Assembly (NCBI RefSeq): GCF_027812955.1
Contig: NZ_JAPYZV010000005.1
Span: forward strand, 364,676-428,675
Length of the DNA: 64,000 bases
Direction: 5' to 3'
DNA from: Pedococcus sp. 5OH_020
GTDB lineage: Bacteria > Actinomycetota > Actinomycetes > Actinomycetales > Dermatophilaceae
This document shows positions 23,532 to 31,468 of this stretch, in pieces (position 1 is the first letter of the stretch; each line of letters opens with the position of its first letter). The position numbers and the translations under genes are program-made. Under the pieces are notes generated by a model. The model ran no database searches. It saw only the letters and a program-made list of their open reading frames with translations, and had not been told where the DNA came from.

Positions 23532-24764
23532 CTAGGTCGGCCTGCGACCGACGACGTACAAGCGCTCGGTCGTCTCGCCTCTGGCGGTGATCGGTCCGCG
23601 AAGATACCACTCCAGGTCGACGAGGCCGGCCGCCTCGACGGCTCCGACGACGAACGCAGGCTCGTGCAGCACAACGTCAAGATCGACCTCCTGGTCGAAC
23701 CACTGGTCGAGATGGCGGACGGCGGCACCAGCGTGCATACCGAGAACCAGCCATCCGCCCGGCGCGAGCGGGCGGACCAGGGCTGCGATCGCCTCGGCTA
23801 GCTCGGATGCCGCCAGGTGGATGAGCGAGTACCACCCCACAACGGCGGCCCAGCCCGCACTTGCGGGGGGACGGGTCAGCCGCCGTAGGTCGCCCACCTC
23901 GAAGCCTCGACCAGGGAAGCGTCGACGGGCCTCGTTCACCATTGCGGGCGCGAGGTCGATCCCCGTTGCGTCGGCGCCGCCATCGGCCAGGTACGCCGTG
24001 ACGTGTCCGGGGCCCGAGCCGACCTCCACGACGGGGCGACCGACCGCGTGGGCGACCACCCTGTCGAGCAGCCAGGTCTCGAACGGCAGCCGTCCCAGCT
24101 CATCGACCAGCTGGTCGGCGTAGGCAGTGGCGACGGCGTCGTACGACATCCTCACCTTCGCGTCCCGCGCATCCGCACCGTCCGCGATCACCGCGTCCCG
24201 GTCCACAGCTGACGACGCCGCCGACGAAGGCGCTGACGAAGTCGTCGTGGGCTGCTGCGGCGCCGGCCCCAGGAGGTGCTTCCAGCGCCGATCCTGTTGC
24301 CCGGGCCGCCGCTCGAGCTCGAGCACCAGAGGCTGGGGACGCGCCGCCATCCGCCGCAGACACGCTTCCACCTCACCTCGGTGCCCAAAGGGGTACAAGC
24401 GTTCGGTGCGGGCGCGCAGCTCCCCCGGTGTCTGGGCGCCGCGAAGCAACAAGACAGTGAGGACCGCTCGCTCGTCGGCTTCCAGCCCTAGCAGCTCATC
24501 CAGGATCTGGTGGTACTTCCGCGTTCGCCTCCCGGTGTCGGACCAGACGATCCGCAGCAGTCCACGCTCCTTGAGCGCCCGAGCAGTGCGCTCGACGGTT
24601 TCCTGGTCGAGCTCCACCACGGGATCCCGGTTGCTCGTCTGGTTACAGGCAGCGCGCAGGGCGTTGGCGGTGAGGGGATAGGAAGCCGGCACTGTTGTCT
24701 GCTTCTCCAGCAAGCTCCCGAGGACGCGCTGATCCATCGGTTCGAGGACTGGAAGGTCGGTCAC
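23532..24764 (-). CDS. DUF480 (YceH-like) domain fused to a SAM-dependent methyltransferase
   Basis: A 410-residue two-domain protein. Residues about 1-165 match DUF480/YceH, a tandem winged-helix protein: VLEPMDQRVLGSLLEKQTTV, PASYPLTANALRAACNQTSN and LLRGAQTPGELRARTERLYP. After a Thr/Ser/Ala linker (about 168-190) comes a class I methyltransferase with the SAM-binding motif VVEVGSGPGHVTAYLADGGA near 240 and GWYSLIHLAASELAEAI further on. YceH-type proteins normally stand alone. The fusion suggests a methyltransferase steered by a DNA- or protein-binding module; the substrate is unknown. The second GTG (24764) is used because AAGG lies eight bases upstream of it. Confidence 0.9.
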   Translation of the reverse strand: MTDLPVLEPMDQRVLGSLLEKQTTVPASYPLTANALRAACNQTSNRDPVVELDQETVERTARALKERGLLRIVWSDTGRRTRKYHQILDELLGLEADERAVLTVLLLRGAQTPGELRARTERLYPFGHRGEVEACLRRMAARPQPLVLELERRPGQQDRRWKHLLGPAPQQPTTTSSAPSSAASSAVDRDAVIADGADARDAKVRMSYDAVATAYADQLVDELGRLPFETWLLDRVVAHAVGRPVVEVGSGPGHVTAYLADGGADATGIDLAPAMVNEARRRFPGRGFEVGDLRRLTRPPASAGWAAVVGWYSLIHLAASELAEAIAALVRPLAPGGWLVLGMHAGAAVRHLDQWFDQEVDLDVVLHEPAFVVGAVEAAGLVDLEWYLRGPITARGETTERLYVVGRRPT

Positions 24765-24953
24765 GCACACGACCTTAGAGGCTGCGACGGAACAGCGTTC
24801 GCGTTCTACGCTCGGCGCTGCCGACAGCCTGCACCGGTCGTCTTCCTGGGCGCCAGTTCTCCGCTGCGGCTCACTCCCCCGTTCCCCACTCGTGACTGGG
24901 CCGCTCCCCAGTTCCGCGCAGGCACCATCACGGCGACGTCAAAGGATGGCGTG

Positions 24954-25235
24954 CTACACGACGTGGAACTCGACGCGGTAGACGAGGGTTTCGTCTGTGA
25001 TCGGGCCGGTGTGCGCCGCGCGTTGACGAAGCGTCTCCCGATCGCGCTCACCCGCGCGTCGGATGTCGTCTGGCGTCACGGCGCAGAACGGCAGCAACTC
25101 GACGGAGTCGATCTCGATCATGACGCCAGCGGTTGCGTAGCGCCCCCCGACCTTGACCTTCGGGCGGCTCCAGAGCCGAATCGACACCGTGATCTCGCCG
25201 TTCGCCACGGCCTCGCGAAGTTCGCGGCTGAACAT
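24954..25235 (-). CDS. ASCH-domain-like small protein
   Basis: A 93-residue protein that reads like an ASCH domain, a PUA-related fold thought to bind RNA: GEITVSIRLWSRPKVKVGGR near 15-35, then AGVMIEIDSVELLPFCAV and TPDDIRRAGERDRETL, ending in a beta strand LVYRVEFHVV. The order (basic strand, VGGRY turn, then the hydrophobic IEIDSVE strand) fits the fold. Both GTG (25238) and ATG (25235) are possible starts. It stands alone between divergent or distant neighbours. Confidence 0.7.
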   Translation of the reverse strand: MFSRELREAVANGEITVSIRLWSRPKVKVGGRYATAGVMIEIDSVELLPFCAVTPDDIRRAGERDRETLRQRAAHTGPITDETLVYRVEFHVV

Positions 25236-25473
25236 CACAGTCGCACACTAGAGCGACACACCCTCAGTCGCGCTTCTGCGCTCCAACGCAGTCGTCTGAC
25301 CCACGTGTACAACCTGCCTCGTTCGACCGGGTCGGCTCGGCCCGACTCGGCGCAAGCGCGGTCCGGCGGCAGGGCCTCGTATCGCTGCCCTTCGGCCGGG
25401 TGTCCGGTCACCGAGCAGCGGCAGCTGTGGTTGTAGAACCTCGGCGGCGGAGCGCGAGCCGTTACAACGAGCG

Positions 25474-26040
25474 TCAGACGTCTGCAGCAGACGCCGGCCT
25501 CAGACGCCTCCGCTCCACGACACTCGTCCCCGTCACCACGCTCAGAGGCGGTACGTCCTTCGCGACAACAGCACCCGCACCGACCACAGAGCCACGTCCG
25601 ACGGTCACTCCAGGTGTGACCGTGGCAGCGGCCCCGATCCACACATCATCCTCGATCACTATGGGCGCATGGGTGATGAAGTCGTAGCGCTCAGCGGGTT
25701 CAACGGGATGGCCGGCCGTGGTCAAGGTCACGCGCGGGCCGATCAAGACACCGTCACCGATGCTGATGCCCCCGAAGTCCAGGAAGAAGCACCCCTGATT
25801 GATGAACACCCGTTCGCCGAACGACGCCCCGAGGCCGTAGTCGCAGTAGAAGGGCGGCAAGATGGACAGGGAGTCAGGAACGGACCCGCCGAAGATCTCA
25901 TCGAGAATCGCGCTCCGCGCCTCGAGATCATCGAACGGCAGCATGTTCAGCCGCGAGGTCAGGTTCATGACGATCTGCACCCGATCCGCGAAGGCCCGTG
26001 ACTCAGCCGTTCGGGTCCGAAGGCGTTGCTGCTTGCGCAC
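25474..26040 (-). CDS. Maltose/galactoside-type sugar O-acetyltransferase (left-handed beta-helix)
   Basis: A 188-residue hexapeptide-repeat acetyltransferase of the LacA/Maa (NodL) type. The N-terminal helical part (LTSRLNMLPFDDLEARSAIL) is followed by the substrate loop FYCDYGLGASFGERVFINQG and repeats of the I-G-x4 kind (ISIGDGVLIGPRVTL, VWIGAAATVTPGVTVGRGSV). The catalytic His is in TTAGHPVEPAERYD. These enzymes move acetyl from acetyl-CoA to a sugar hydroxyl. The GTG start at 26040 gives MRKQQRLRTRTAESRAF; no clear Shine-Dalgarno sequence is seen. Its target sugar cannot be told. Confidence 0.93.
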   Translation of the reverse strand: MRKQQRLRTRTAESRAFADRVQIVMNLTSRLNMLPFDDLEARSAILDEIFGGSVPDSLSILPPFYCDYGLGASFGERVFINQGCFFLDFGGISIGDGVLIGPRVTLTTAGHPVEPAERYDFITHAPIVIEDDVWIGAAATVTPGVTVGRGSVVGAGAVVAKDVPPLSVVTGTSVVERRRLRPASAADV

Positions 26041-26202
26041 GAGGTCGATGCTGGCACAGCCTGTCTCACAGCCGGAGCACGGCCCCGCAGCGAGGCGGCC
26101 CCTAGCCGGTCAATCGCCGCCAGCGCCTAGTACCGGGCACCGTCTCGGTTCGACCCGGACGCTCAGCGCTCCCTGCTGGCAGCCCGGGGCTAGGGTCGAG
26201 AC

Positions 26203-26826
26203 GTGCACGAACACCAGCGATTCGACGACCAGGCAGCGACGTGGGACGACGACCCCGGCCATGAGGAGCGGCAGGTCGCGGTGGCCAAAGCCATCCACGA
26301 GGCGGTGAACCTCACCCCACGGATGAGCGCCGTCGACGTCGGCGGCGGCACGGGCCGGCTGAGCATCTTGCTCGCCGATCGGGTCGGCTCCGTTGTAGTG
26401 ACCGACCCCTCCGCCGGGATGGTGCAGGTGGCACGGGAGCGGATTGAGGCGGCCGGGCTCAGTGACCGACTGCACGCTGTCCAGACAGACCTGGCGATGG
26501 ACCGGCTCGAGGGCGCCTACGACGTGGTGTGGAGCTCCATGGCGCTACACCACGTTCGGGACCTCGATGCGCTGTTGCGGTCCGTCGCAGGGCTCCTGGT
26601 CGACGGTGGTCGGCTGGCCGTCGCCGACCTCGACGAGGATCCCGACGGCGCCTTCCACGCCGACAAGGTCGACTTCGACGGACATCACGGATTCGACAGG
26701 CGACGCCTTGCCGAGCAGCTGGCCCGCGCCGGCTTCGCCGACGTCAGCTTCATGGACGCCACGACCATCCTCAAGGGCGGCCGCGAGTTCGGCGTGTTTC
26801 TGTGCACGGCGACCAAGAGTGCATGA
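26203..26826 (+). CDS. Class I SAM-dependent methyltransferase
   Basis: A 207-residue methyltransferase. The SAM pocket is VDVGGGTGRLSILLADRVGS near 44-63, followed by the acidic residue of motif II in VVVTDPSAGMVQVARERIEA and by motif IV YDVVWSSMALHHVRDLDAL. It resembles the UbiE/YcgJ-type small-molecule methyltransferases. The GTG at 26203 is the first start before the family sequence; an upstream AGGG is weak. It is divergent from the O-acetyltransferase gene with 160 bp between them. The substrate is unknown. Confidence 0.9.
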   Translation: MHEHQRFDDQAATWDDDPGHEERQVAVAKAIHEAVNLTPRMSAVDVGGGTGRLSILLADRVGSVVVTDPSAGMVQVARERIEAAGLSDRLHAVQTDLAMDRLEGAYDVVWSSMALHHVRDLDALLRSVAGLLVDGGRLAVADLDEDPDGAFHADKVDFDGHHGFDRRRLAEQLARAGFADVSFMDATTILKGGREFGVFLCTATKSA

Positions 26827-26921
26827 GCCCAGACAGCGCTTGGCACCATGGCGTGCTCTCGCGCCGAAGGCGCTAGACGACGAGAAGGCACCAAGCCGCT
26901 CGCCCCCGGCCGGCCGCGGAG

Positions 26922-27125
26922 CTACTTCGAGGGTTGAGGGGTCACGCACCTGATCTTTGGGTTGACGCCGGCATAGTTCAGCGGTCCGACCACCATGGTG
27001 GCCACGATGGTTCCGGCCTTGGCGCAGTTGGACGGATCTGACTTGAGGTAGCCGCGCTGGTACGCCGCCAAGACGCCGACCAGCAACCAGACGAGCACGA
27101 CGAGGCTGATGAGTCGGGAGAGCAT
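26922..27125 (-). CDS. Small membrane-anchored protein of 67 residues
   Basis: MLSRLISLVVLVWLLVGVLA forms one membrane segment, followed by AYQRGYLKSDPSNCAKAGTI and a second hydrophobic stretch VATMVVGPLNYAGVNP, with Cys pairs at about residues 34 and 60 that could form a disulfide. Very similar short proteins of this pattern are widespread in actinobacteria, without known function. GGAGG precedes the ATG. The reading frame upstream of it is not coding. Confidence 0.75.
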   Translation of the reverse strand: MLSRLISLVVLVWLLVGVLAAYQRGYLKSDPSNCAKAGTIVATMVVGPLNYAGVNPKIRCVTPQPSK

Positions 27126-27236
27126 GAGGGGCCTCCAATCGTAGGCCGGGCAGGGTGCCGGGCCTTCTCCTTCAGATACCCTCTGAGGTCGCCGATCCAC
27201 ACCTGGCAAGGCTCCCGGCATCCGACGGTGGGCGAG

Positions 27237-28232
27237 TCACATCGCCAGTCGACCGACGGTCGACTTCGCCGGCTCGAGCACGAACCATACGGTCATCCCG
27301 CCGGCGTCCAGCTCCGAGCCCCATCTCGTCGAGAACGCGTCCACGAGCTGAAGCCCACGACCGTGCACGGCCAGCGGATCCCTCGTGACGTTTCTGGGAT
27401 CGACGACGACGATCGAGCCACCGTCGCGAACGGTCGTAGTGAGCACGCCGCGGTCGAGCACGACGCGAATCTCGCAGCCGGCATCGGTGTGGATTATCGC
27501 GTTGGTGACCAGCTCGTTCAGGCACAGGATCGCGTTGTCAACCGTGACCTCCTCGACGCCCCATGAGCCGAGGGTTCTCAGCACGAAGTGGCGTGCCTCA
27601 GGGACCGCCCCAAGGTCCGCAGCGACGGAGTACGTGGCCGCGCGTGCGCCGGGCGGCACCGGCCCGGCCTCGAGAGATCTACTCTCGTGCGAGGTGGCGC
27701 GCTGGACCCGGCGCAGATCAGCGCCCAGCCGCGCCCCGAGCTCCTCGAGCTCGGTCAGCTGTGAGTGGTCGAAGCTCTGCGGTGTGTCAAAGAAGAGCGC
27801 GTATGCGCCTTGGACTTGGCCAGCTGCAGAGATCGGCAGCGACGCCAGCGCGCACGTCTTCGGGGCCTGGCGGTCAGCGAACGCGCTATAGCGACACGCG
27901 AGATCCTCCAGCGAACCCACGACCGCCTCACCAGTGCGCACCGTGTGGTTCAGCGGGACGTCCTCGTAGGCGTCGACCTCACACCATTCGACGCTGCCCT
28001 CGTTGTCGCGGTCACTCGCCGTAAAGAGCAGCCGCCGACCACCTCCTTCCGCCAGTGCCAGCCCGGCCCGATGGACACCTGGCACGTGGCCGAGCTGCGA
28101 GAGCGCGGACCGCGCCCACGTCTCCCCGTCGGGGAGCGGTCTGCTCGCGACCGTGTGCGCCATCTCGTCAGCATATGTCAGGGCTCGAACAGCCCAAGGC
28201 GCATCGCGACGAAGAGAAGCCGCGTACCTCAT
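27237..28232 (-). CDS. GAF-domain protein with HATPase (anti-sigma/RsbW-type) kinase domain
   Basis: A 331-residue protein. Residues about 20-175 are GAF-like (SALSQLGHVPGVHRAGLALA, then ASLPISAAGQVQGAYALFFD). Residues about 195-325 form an RsbW/SpoIIAB-type ATP-binding domain: the N-box in NAILCLNELVTNAIIHTDAG, and later VRDGGSIVVVDPRN and GRGLQLVDAFSTRWGSE. Such proteins are ligand-tuned serine kinases or anti-sigma factors of the partner-switching system common in actinobacteria. No anti-sigma antagonist or sigma gene is adjacent. The ATG at 28232 is used because a long purine-rich stretch with AAGGAG sits directly in front; the frame continues to 28304. Confidence 0.85.
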   Translation of the reverse strand: MRYAASLRRDAPWAVRALTYADEMAHTVASRPLPDGETWARSALSQLGHVPGVHRAGLALAEGGGRRLLFTASDRDNEGSVEWCEVDAYEDVPLNHTVRTGEAVVGSLEDLACRYSAFADRQAPKTCALASLPISAAGQVQGAYALFFDTPQSFDHSQLTELEELGARLGADLRRVQRATSHESRSLEAGPVPPGARAATYSVAADLGAVPEARHFVLRTLGSWGVEEVTVDNAILCLNELVTNAIIHTDAGCEIRVVLDRGVLTTTVRDGGSIVVVDPRNVTRDPLAVHGRGLQLVDAFSTRWGSELDAGGMTVWFVLEPAKSTVGRLAM

Positions 28233-28262
28233 CCTCTCCTTCTTCCTTCCTCCTTCCTCCCT
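28233..28262 (-). promoter_or_regulatory. Polypurine leader of the GAF/HATPase gene
   Basis: On the minus strand, 30 bases just before the ATG at 28232 are almost entirely A and G, with three possible GGAGG/AAGGAG sites in a row. Such a stretch could give more than one ribosome entry point or be a slippage-prone repeat affecting expression. Confidence 0.4.
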
Positions 28263-28402
28263 GCGGACTGCGAGAGTGCCGGCTGCCACGGGGAGGCTGC
28301 CCATGCCGCATCACTGTGGCGCGTCTCACCATCCCCTGGTGGGCGTAGGCGGCAGGGCCTGAGGGGGCGGCGGTGAATGTGCCGCGGGGTGGGTCTGAGC
28401 GT

Positions 28403-28990
28403 TCAGGGCGAGTCGGGCCGGACCTCGAGGGCCTTGGTGACCAGGTCGACCGTGTCATCCGTCCAGCTCGTGCGAGGCTCTCCGCGACGCAGAACCTCAG
28501 CGAGGTAGGCACCAACGAGCAGCCCGACCACGGCGTCCGGCTCGACGTGCCGGGCGACCTGTCCGGAGTCGATGTCGGCCGAAATCTGCGCCTGAAGTGC
28601 CGCTAGGCGACGTTCCAAAGCGTGGCGCAGCGCACCGGTGAAGTCGGGGTCCTCGTCACTGACGATGGCGGCGATAGCGCCTCTGCCGAGCCCGGTCTCG
28701 AACAGCTCCGCGACCTGCTCAAGCACCCAACGCACCTTCTCCCGAAGAGGTAGCTCGAGGGGAGGCAGCGGCCGCCGATCCACAACGGGGTCGATGACGG
28801 CTGCTATCAGCTGCCGACGACTGTCGAAGCGTCGGTAGATCGTCGTGCGGGCCACACCTGAGCGAGATGCGACCGCCTCGATACTCACCCCCGCCGGGCC
28901 CTTCTCGCGCAGCAGTTCAGTTGCGGCACGTGTCAGCCGCTCGTCCGTCTCCGCACGTCGTGGCCGACCGCGGGCCGCTGGCTCCGACAC
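28403..28990 (-). CDS. TetR-family repressor controlling the adjacent membrane genes
   Basis: A 195-residue TetR regulator. The DNA-binding part (residues about 10-60) reads RLTRAATELLREKGPAGVSI, EAVASRSGVARTTIYRRF and DSRRQLIAAVIDPVV, followed by a helical ligand-binding domain (PLREKVRWVLEQVAELFETG to SWTDDTVDLVTKALEV). Three GTG codons lie in frame at 28999, 28996 and 28990; AAGG fits the last best. It is divergent from two membrane-protein genes, and a 12-bp-arm inverted repeat lies between them, so autoregulation with control of the neighbours is likely. Confidence 0.92.
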   Translation of the reverse strand: MSEPAARGRPRRAETDERLTRAATELLREKGPAGVSIEAVASRSGVARTTIYRRFDSRRQLIAAVIDPVVDRRPLPPLELPLREKVRWVLEQVAELFETGLGRGAIAAIVSDEDPDFTGALRHALERRLAALQAQISADIDSGQVARHVEPDAVVGLLVGAYLAEVLRRGEPRTSWTDDTVDLVTKALEVRPDSP

Positions 28991-29023
28991 TTCCACCACC
29001 CTTCGGGGAACAAAACCTCGCCT

Positions 29024-29052
29024 ATTTACGCTACAGCCAATGTAGCGTAAAT
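29024..29052. promoter_or_regulatory. TetR operator: perfect inverted repeat
   Basis: ATTTACGCTACA (29024-29035) and its exact complement TGTAGCGTAAAT (29041-29052) flank the spacer GCCAA. It lies 34 bp from the regulator start and 17 bp from the start of the divergent small membrane gene, a typical autoregulatory TetR site. Confidence 0.85.
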
Positions 29053-29069
29053 CAAGGAGGCGACACGAC

Positions 29070-29297
29070 GTGGAATCCACTCTGGACCCGATGGTCCTGG
29101 GACCCCTGATGATCATCATCACCGTGCTGTGGTTCGGCGGCTTCTCCTGGGCCGGGATGCGCGAGGACCAGACGCCGAAGGGACCGACCCGGCCCCTATC
29201 CCCCGGTGAACCTGGTCCCTGGTGGACCAATGACGGTTTCGACAGCTCACCGAAACCCATCCCCGTCCGGGTCCAGCGGGGCAACCCGAGCCACTGA
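29070..29297 (+). CDS. Small single-span membrane protein
   Basis: A 75-residue protein with one hydrophobic segment (LDPMVLGPLMIIITVLWFGG, about 5-26) and a proline-rich, hydrophilic tail (GPTRPLSPGEPGPWWTNDGF). AAGGAGG is nine bases in front of the GTG at 29070, immediately downstream of the TetR operator. It is followed after 53 bp by the DUF981 gene, so both are likely under the same repressor. No family is recognised. Confidence 0.75.
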   Translation: MESTLDPMVLGPLMIIITVLWFGGFSWAGMREDQTPKGPTRPLSPGEPGPWWTNDGFDSSPKPIPVRVQRGNPSH

Positions 29298-29350
29298 GCC
29301 GGCCAGAGGCCCTCGACAGGAGGGCCGCGAGAGAAGAGAGGTAGGACGAC

Positions 29351-30040
29351 ATGGTCGTCTACAACGAGTTGGTGGCCATCACGGCCGGAGCGGGCCTGTT
29401 GGGGTTCGGGTGGTTCCTCACCCACCTCGTACGAGGCCGAAGGATCGACAGCGAGGGGTGGGCCGGGTTCTTTGGCGTGACCGGACTGCTGCTGCTGGTC
29501 TTGGGACTGCACACCACGGTGACATGGCCGTTCGGCGGGCACGGCTTCGAGTACGCGAACATCGCCTTCGGACAACCCGCGGCAGGGTTCGGCGCCCTGC
29601 TGCTTTTCGCCGCGGTGTACCTGTGGCGCCACCGGACCCTGTTCGCTGGCGAGGTGGCGGAGGCCAACGCCACCGCGCTGGCCGCGTTGAAGCCGGTCGG
29701 TGTCTTCGTCGGAGCGCTAGGTCTCGGTATGGCCGTGCTCGCCATCGCGTTCGTCCGCTTCCAGCTCGGCGCCGCGCCCCCACAAGAGCCGATCAGCGGC
29801 CGGTTCGGCCATCTGCCCATCCTCGAGGCGCTCTTCCTCGGCGGGCTTTGGGGCGTCATCGCGCTCGGCGCGCTGCTGTTCGCCACCGCGCTGCTGACCG
29901 AACGACCCCGGTTGCTGCGCTCGGCCGTGGGGGCCTTCGCCATCGGCGGCCTGGTGCTGCTGCTGTTCGGTGCGATGAACTTCTACACCCACATCGGCAT
30001 GTACGTGAACATCGCCCACGGCACCAACTACCGCTGGTGA
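29351..30040 (+). CDS. DUF981 family integral membrane protein
   Basis: A 229-residue membrane protein with six or seven hydrophobic segments, starting VVYNELVAITAGAGLLGFGW. It matches DUF981 by its length and by the paired motifs GLHTTVTWPFGGHGFEYANI and GAMNFYTHIGMYVNIAHGTN near the two ends, both with conserved His. The repeated His-containing segments hint at metal or haem binding, but no function is established. Expression is probably released when the TetR regulator binds its ligand (inference). Confidence 0.85.
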   Translation: MVVYNELVAITAGAGLLGFGWFLTHLVRGRRIDSEGWAGFFGVTGLLLLVLGLHTTVTWPFGGHGFEYANIAFGQPAAGFGALLLFAAVYLWRHRTLFAGEVAEANATALAALKPVGVFVGALGLGMAVLAIAFVRFQLGAAPPQEPISGRFGHLPILEALFLGGLWGVIALGALLFATALLTERPRLLRSAVGAFAIGGLVLLLFGAMNFYTHIGMYVNIAHGTNYRW

Positions 30041-30206
30041 CACCCGCAGGCGACACACCACGGCTCAGAAGGGGGCTCCGGCGCAACGGAGCTCCCTTCC
30101 GCGCCACCCCGCGTAGCGGTACCCGGAAGGCCTCAGCTCGTCGGGGCGGCCGCTGCCTTCCGCGCTTGGTACGTTGCCATCTGGGTCGCGGAGATAGCGT
30201 GGTCTG

Positions 30207-30593
30207 ATGGATCGTTCCGAGCCGGTGCGCGTCGTCCGTGAGGTCGAGCTCCTCGAGGCCGATCCGACGTCGGGGATGCTGCGTCGGCGGGCCTTCGAGG
30301 CGCCGGGCCTGTGGGCGGGGCAGGTCATGACCGAGCCCGGCGCCGTCTCGGGATGGCACCACCATGACTCCAACACCTCGATGCTCTACGTCGTCCGCGG
30401 GGTGCTCCGGCTTGAGTCCGAGGGGGTCGAGGGCTGGGTCGACGCCCTCGCGGGCGACTACATCCACGTGCCCGCCTTCACCGTGCACCGAGAGTCGAAT
30501 CCGGGGCGTGTGCGGTCGGTGGCCATCATCGCGCGCTCCGGCGTCGGTATCCCGACGGTCAACGTCTCGCACCCCCCGCCCCCACACACCTGA
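30207..30593 (+). CDS. Cupin-domain protein
   Basis: A 128-residue single cupin. Metal-binding motif 1 is SGWHHHDSNTSMLYVVRG (about 48-65) with three His, and motif 2 is DYIHVPAFTVHRESNPG (about 88-104) with His93 and His98. Small cupins bind or isomerise small molecules; nothing shows which. The ATG at 30207 is the first start; upstream spacing to the DUF981 gene is 166 bp. It converges with the secreted DUF4232 gene. Confidence 0.85.
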   Translation: MDRSEPVRVVREVELLEADPTSGMLRRRAFEAPGLWAGQVMTEPGAVSGWHHHDSNTSMLYVVRGVLRLESEGVEGWVDALAGDYIHVPAFTVHRESNPGRVRSVAIIARSGVGIPTVNVSHPPPPHT

Positions 30594-30647
30594 CTCGCCG
30601 CTCCGGGTGACGCTGCAACGGTCAGTCGGCGCTGGCCAGCTGTGGTC

Positions 30648-31154
30648 CTAGCGGGCCAGCGGCTTGACGAAGATCGTCGTGACGTTCGTGGACCGGCAGC
30701 CCGTCGTGTGGAACGGGACGAACTTCGCGAGTCTCGAGCCGGGCACGTAGACACGCAGCCCGTCCACTGGCGTGGGGCGGCATACCGAGCCCGGGTAGTT
30801 GTGCACGTTCACCATCCGGATCGGCGCGTCCGCGTGCTGCCTGGGGGCCAAGGTGATCGTCCTCACCACACCGGCGTCCCATGTGGCGGCACGGCCGATC
30901 TGGGTGCCGTTGCCGAAGCCGACATAGGAGACGCCCGGGTAGCCCCGCGTCCAGCAGGAGCCCCGGCTGACATTCGTCAGGCGCAGGTCGCCGATCCGGC
31001 TGCCGGCGGTGCCCTGGAGGTTGACCAGGCTGGCGGCAAGGTTGGAGTTGGTGCAATGCGGCACGGCGGCCTGTGCCGACGCCGGTGCTGCCATCAGCGT
31101 GGCGACCGCCAGTCCCGCAGCAGACGTCATGGTGACGATCGATCTCTTACTCAT
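30648..31154 (-). CDS. Secreted DUF4232-domain protein
   Basis: A 168-residue exported protein. A Sec signal peptide (MSKRSIVTMTSAAGLAVATL, cleaved after AQA near residue 29) is followed by a DUF4232 domain typical of mycobacterial and streptomycete exoproteins: HCTNSNLAASLVNLQGTAGS, then NVSRGSCWTRGYPGVSYVGF and VHNYPGSVCRPTPVDGLRVY. Four Cys probably form two disulfides. The function of the family is unknown. GAGGAGG lies in front of the ATG. Confidence 0.85.
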   Translation of the reverse strand: MSKRSIVTMTSAAGLAVATLMAAPASAQAAVPHCTNSNLAASLVNLQGTAGSRIGDLRLTNVSRGSCWTRGYPGVSYVGFGNGTQIGRAATWDAGVVRTITLAPRQHADAPIRMVNVHNYPGSVCRPTPVDGLRVYVPGSRLAKFVPFHTTGCRSTNVTTIFVKPLAR

Positions 31155-31468
31155 GTGGATGACATCCTCCTCGGTTGAGGTGGGCGGCAGCCCGCCACCC
31201 TTTGTGACGCTCCAGCCGAAGATGGGGTTGTGCCGGTGCTCCCGGGATCATGCGCCTTGGCGAAGGGCCTCCCGGGCCGATGGCCCGATGTGCGTCGGTC
31301 CGCCGCTTGCCGGACGCTGGTACCCGCCTCTCATGGTGAGGGTCCGGCACTGCCCAGAGTCGGCCCCGGGCAGGCGACTCCTCGATATCCCAGGCCCGAG
31401 CCAGACGTCCGGTGGAAGCCTGCCGCCGGCGCAGCGCGTAAGCCCCGCAGTTTCCGCTCTCCAGGGCC
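31155..31468. other. Intergenic region without a recognised gene
   Basis: 314 bp between the DUF4232 start and the end of serA. Open frames on both strands are shadows. It should hold the DUF4232 promoter and the end of the serA transcript, but no clear -10/-35 pair or strong hairpin was seen. Confidence 0.5.
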
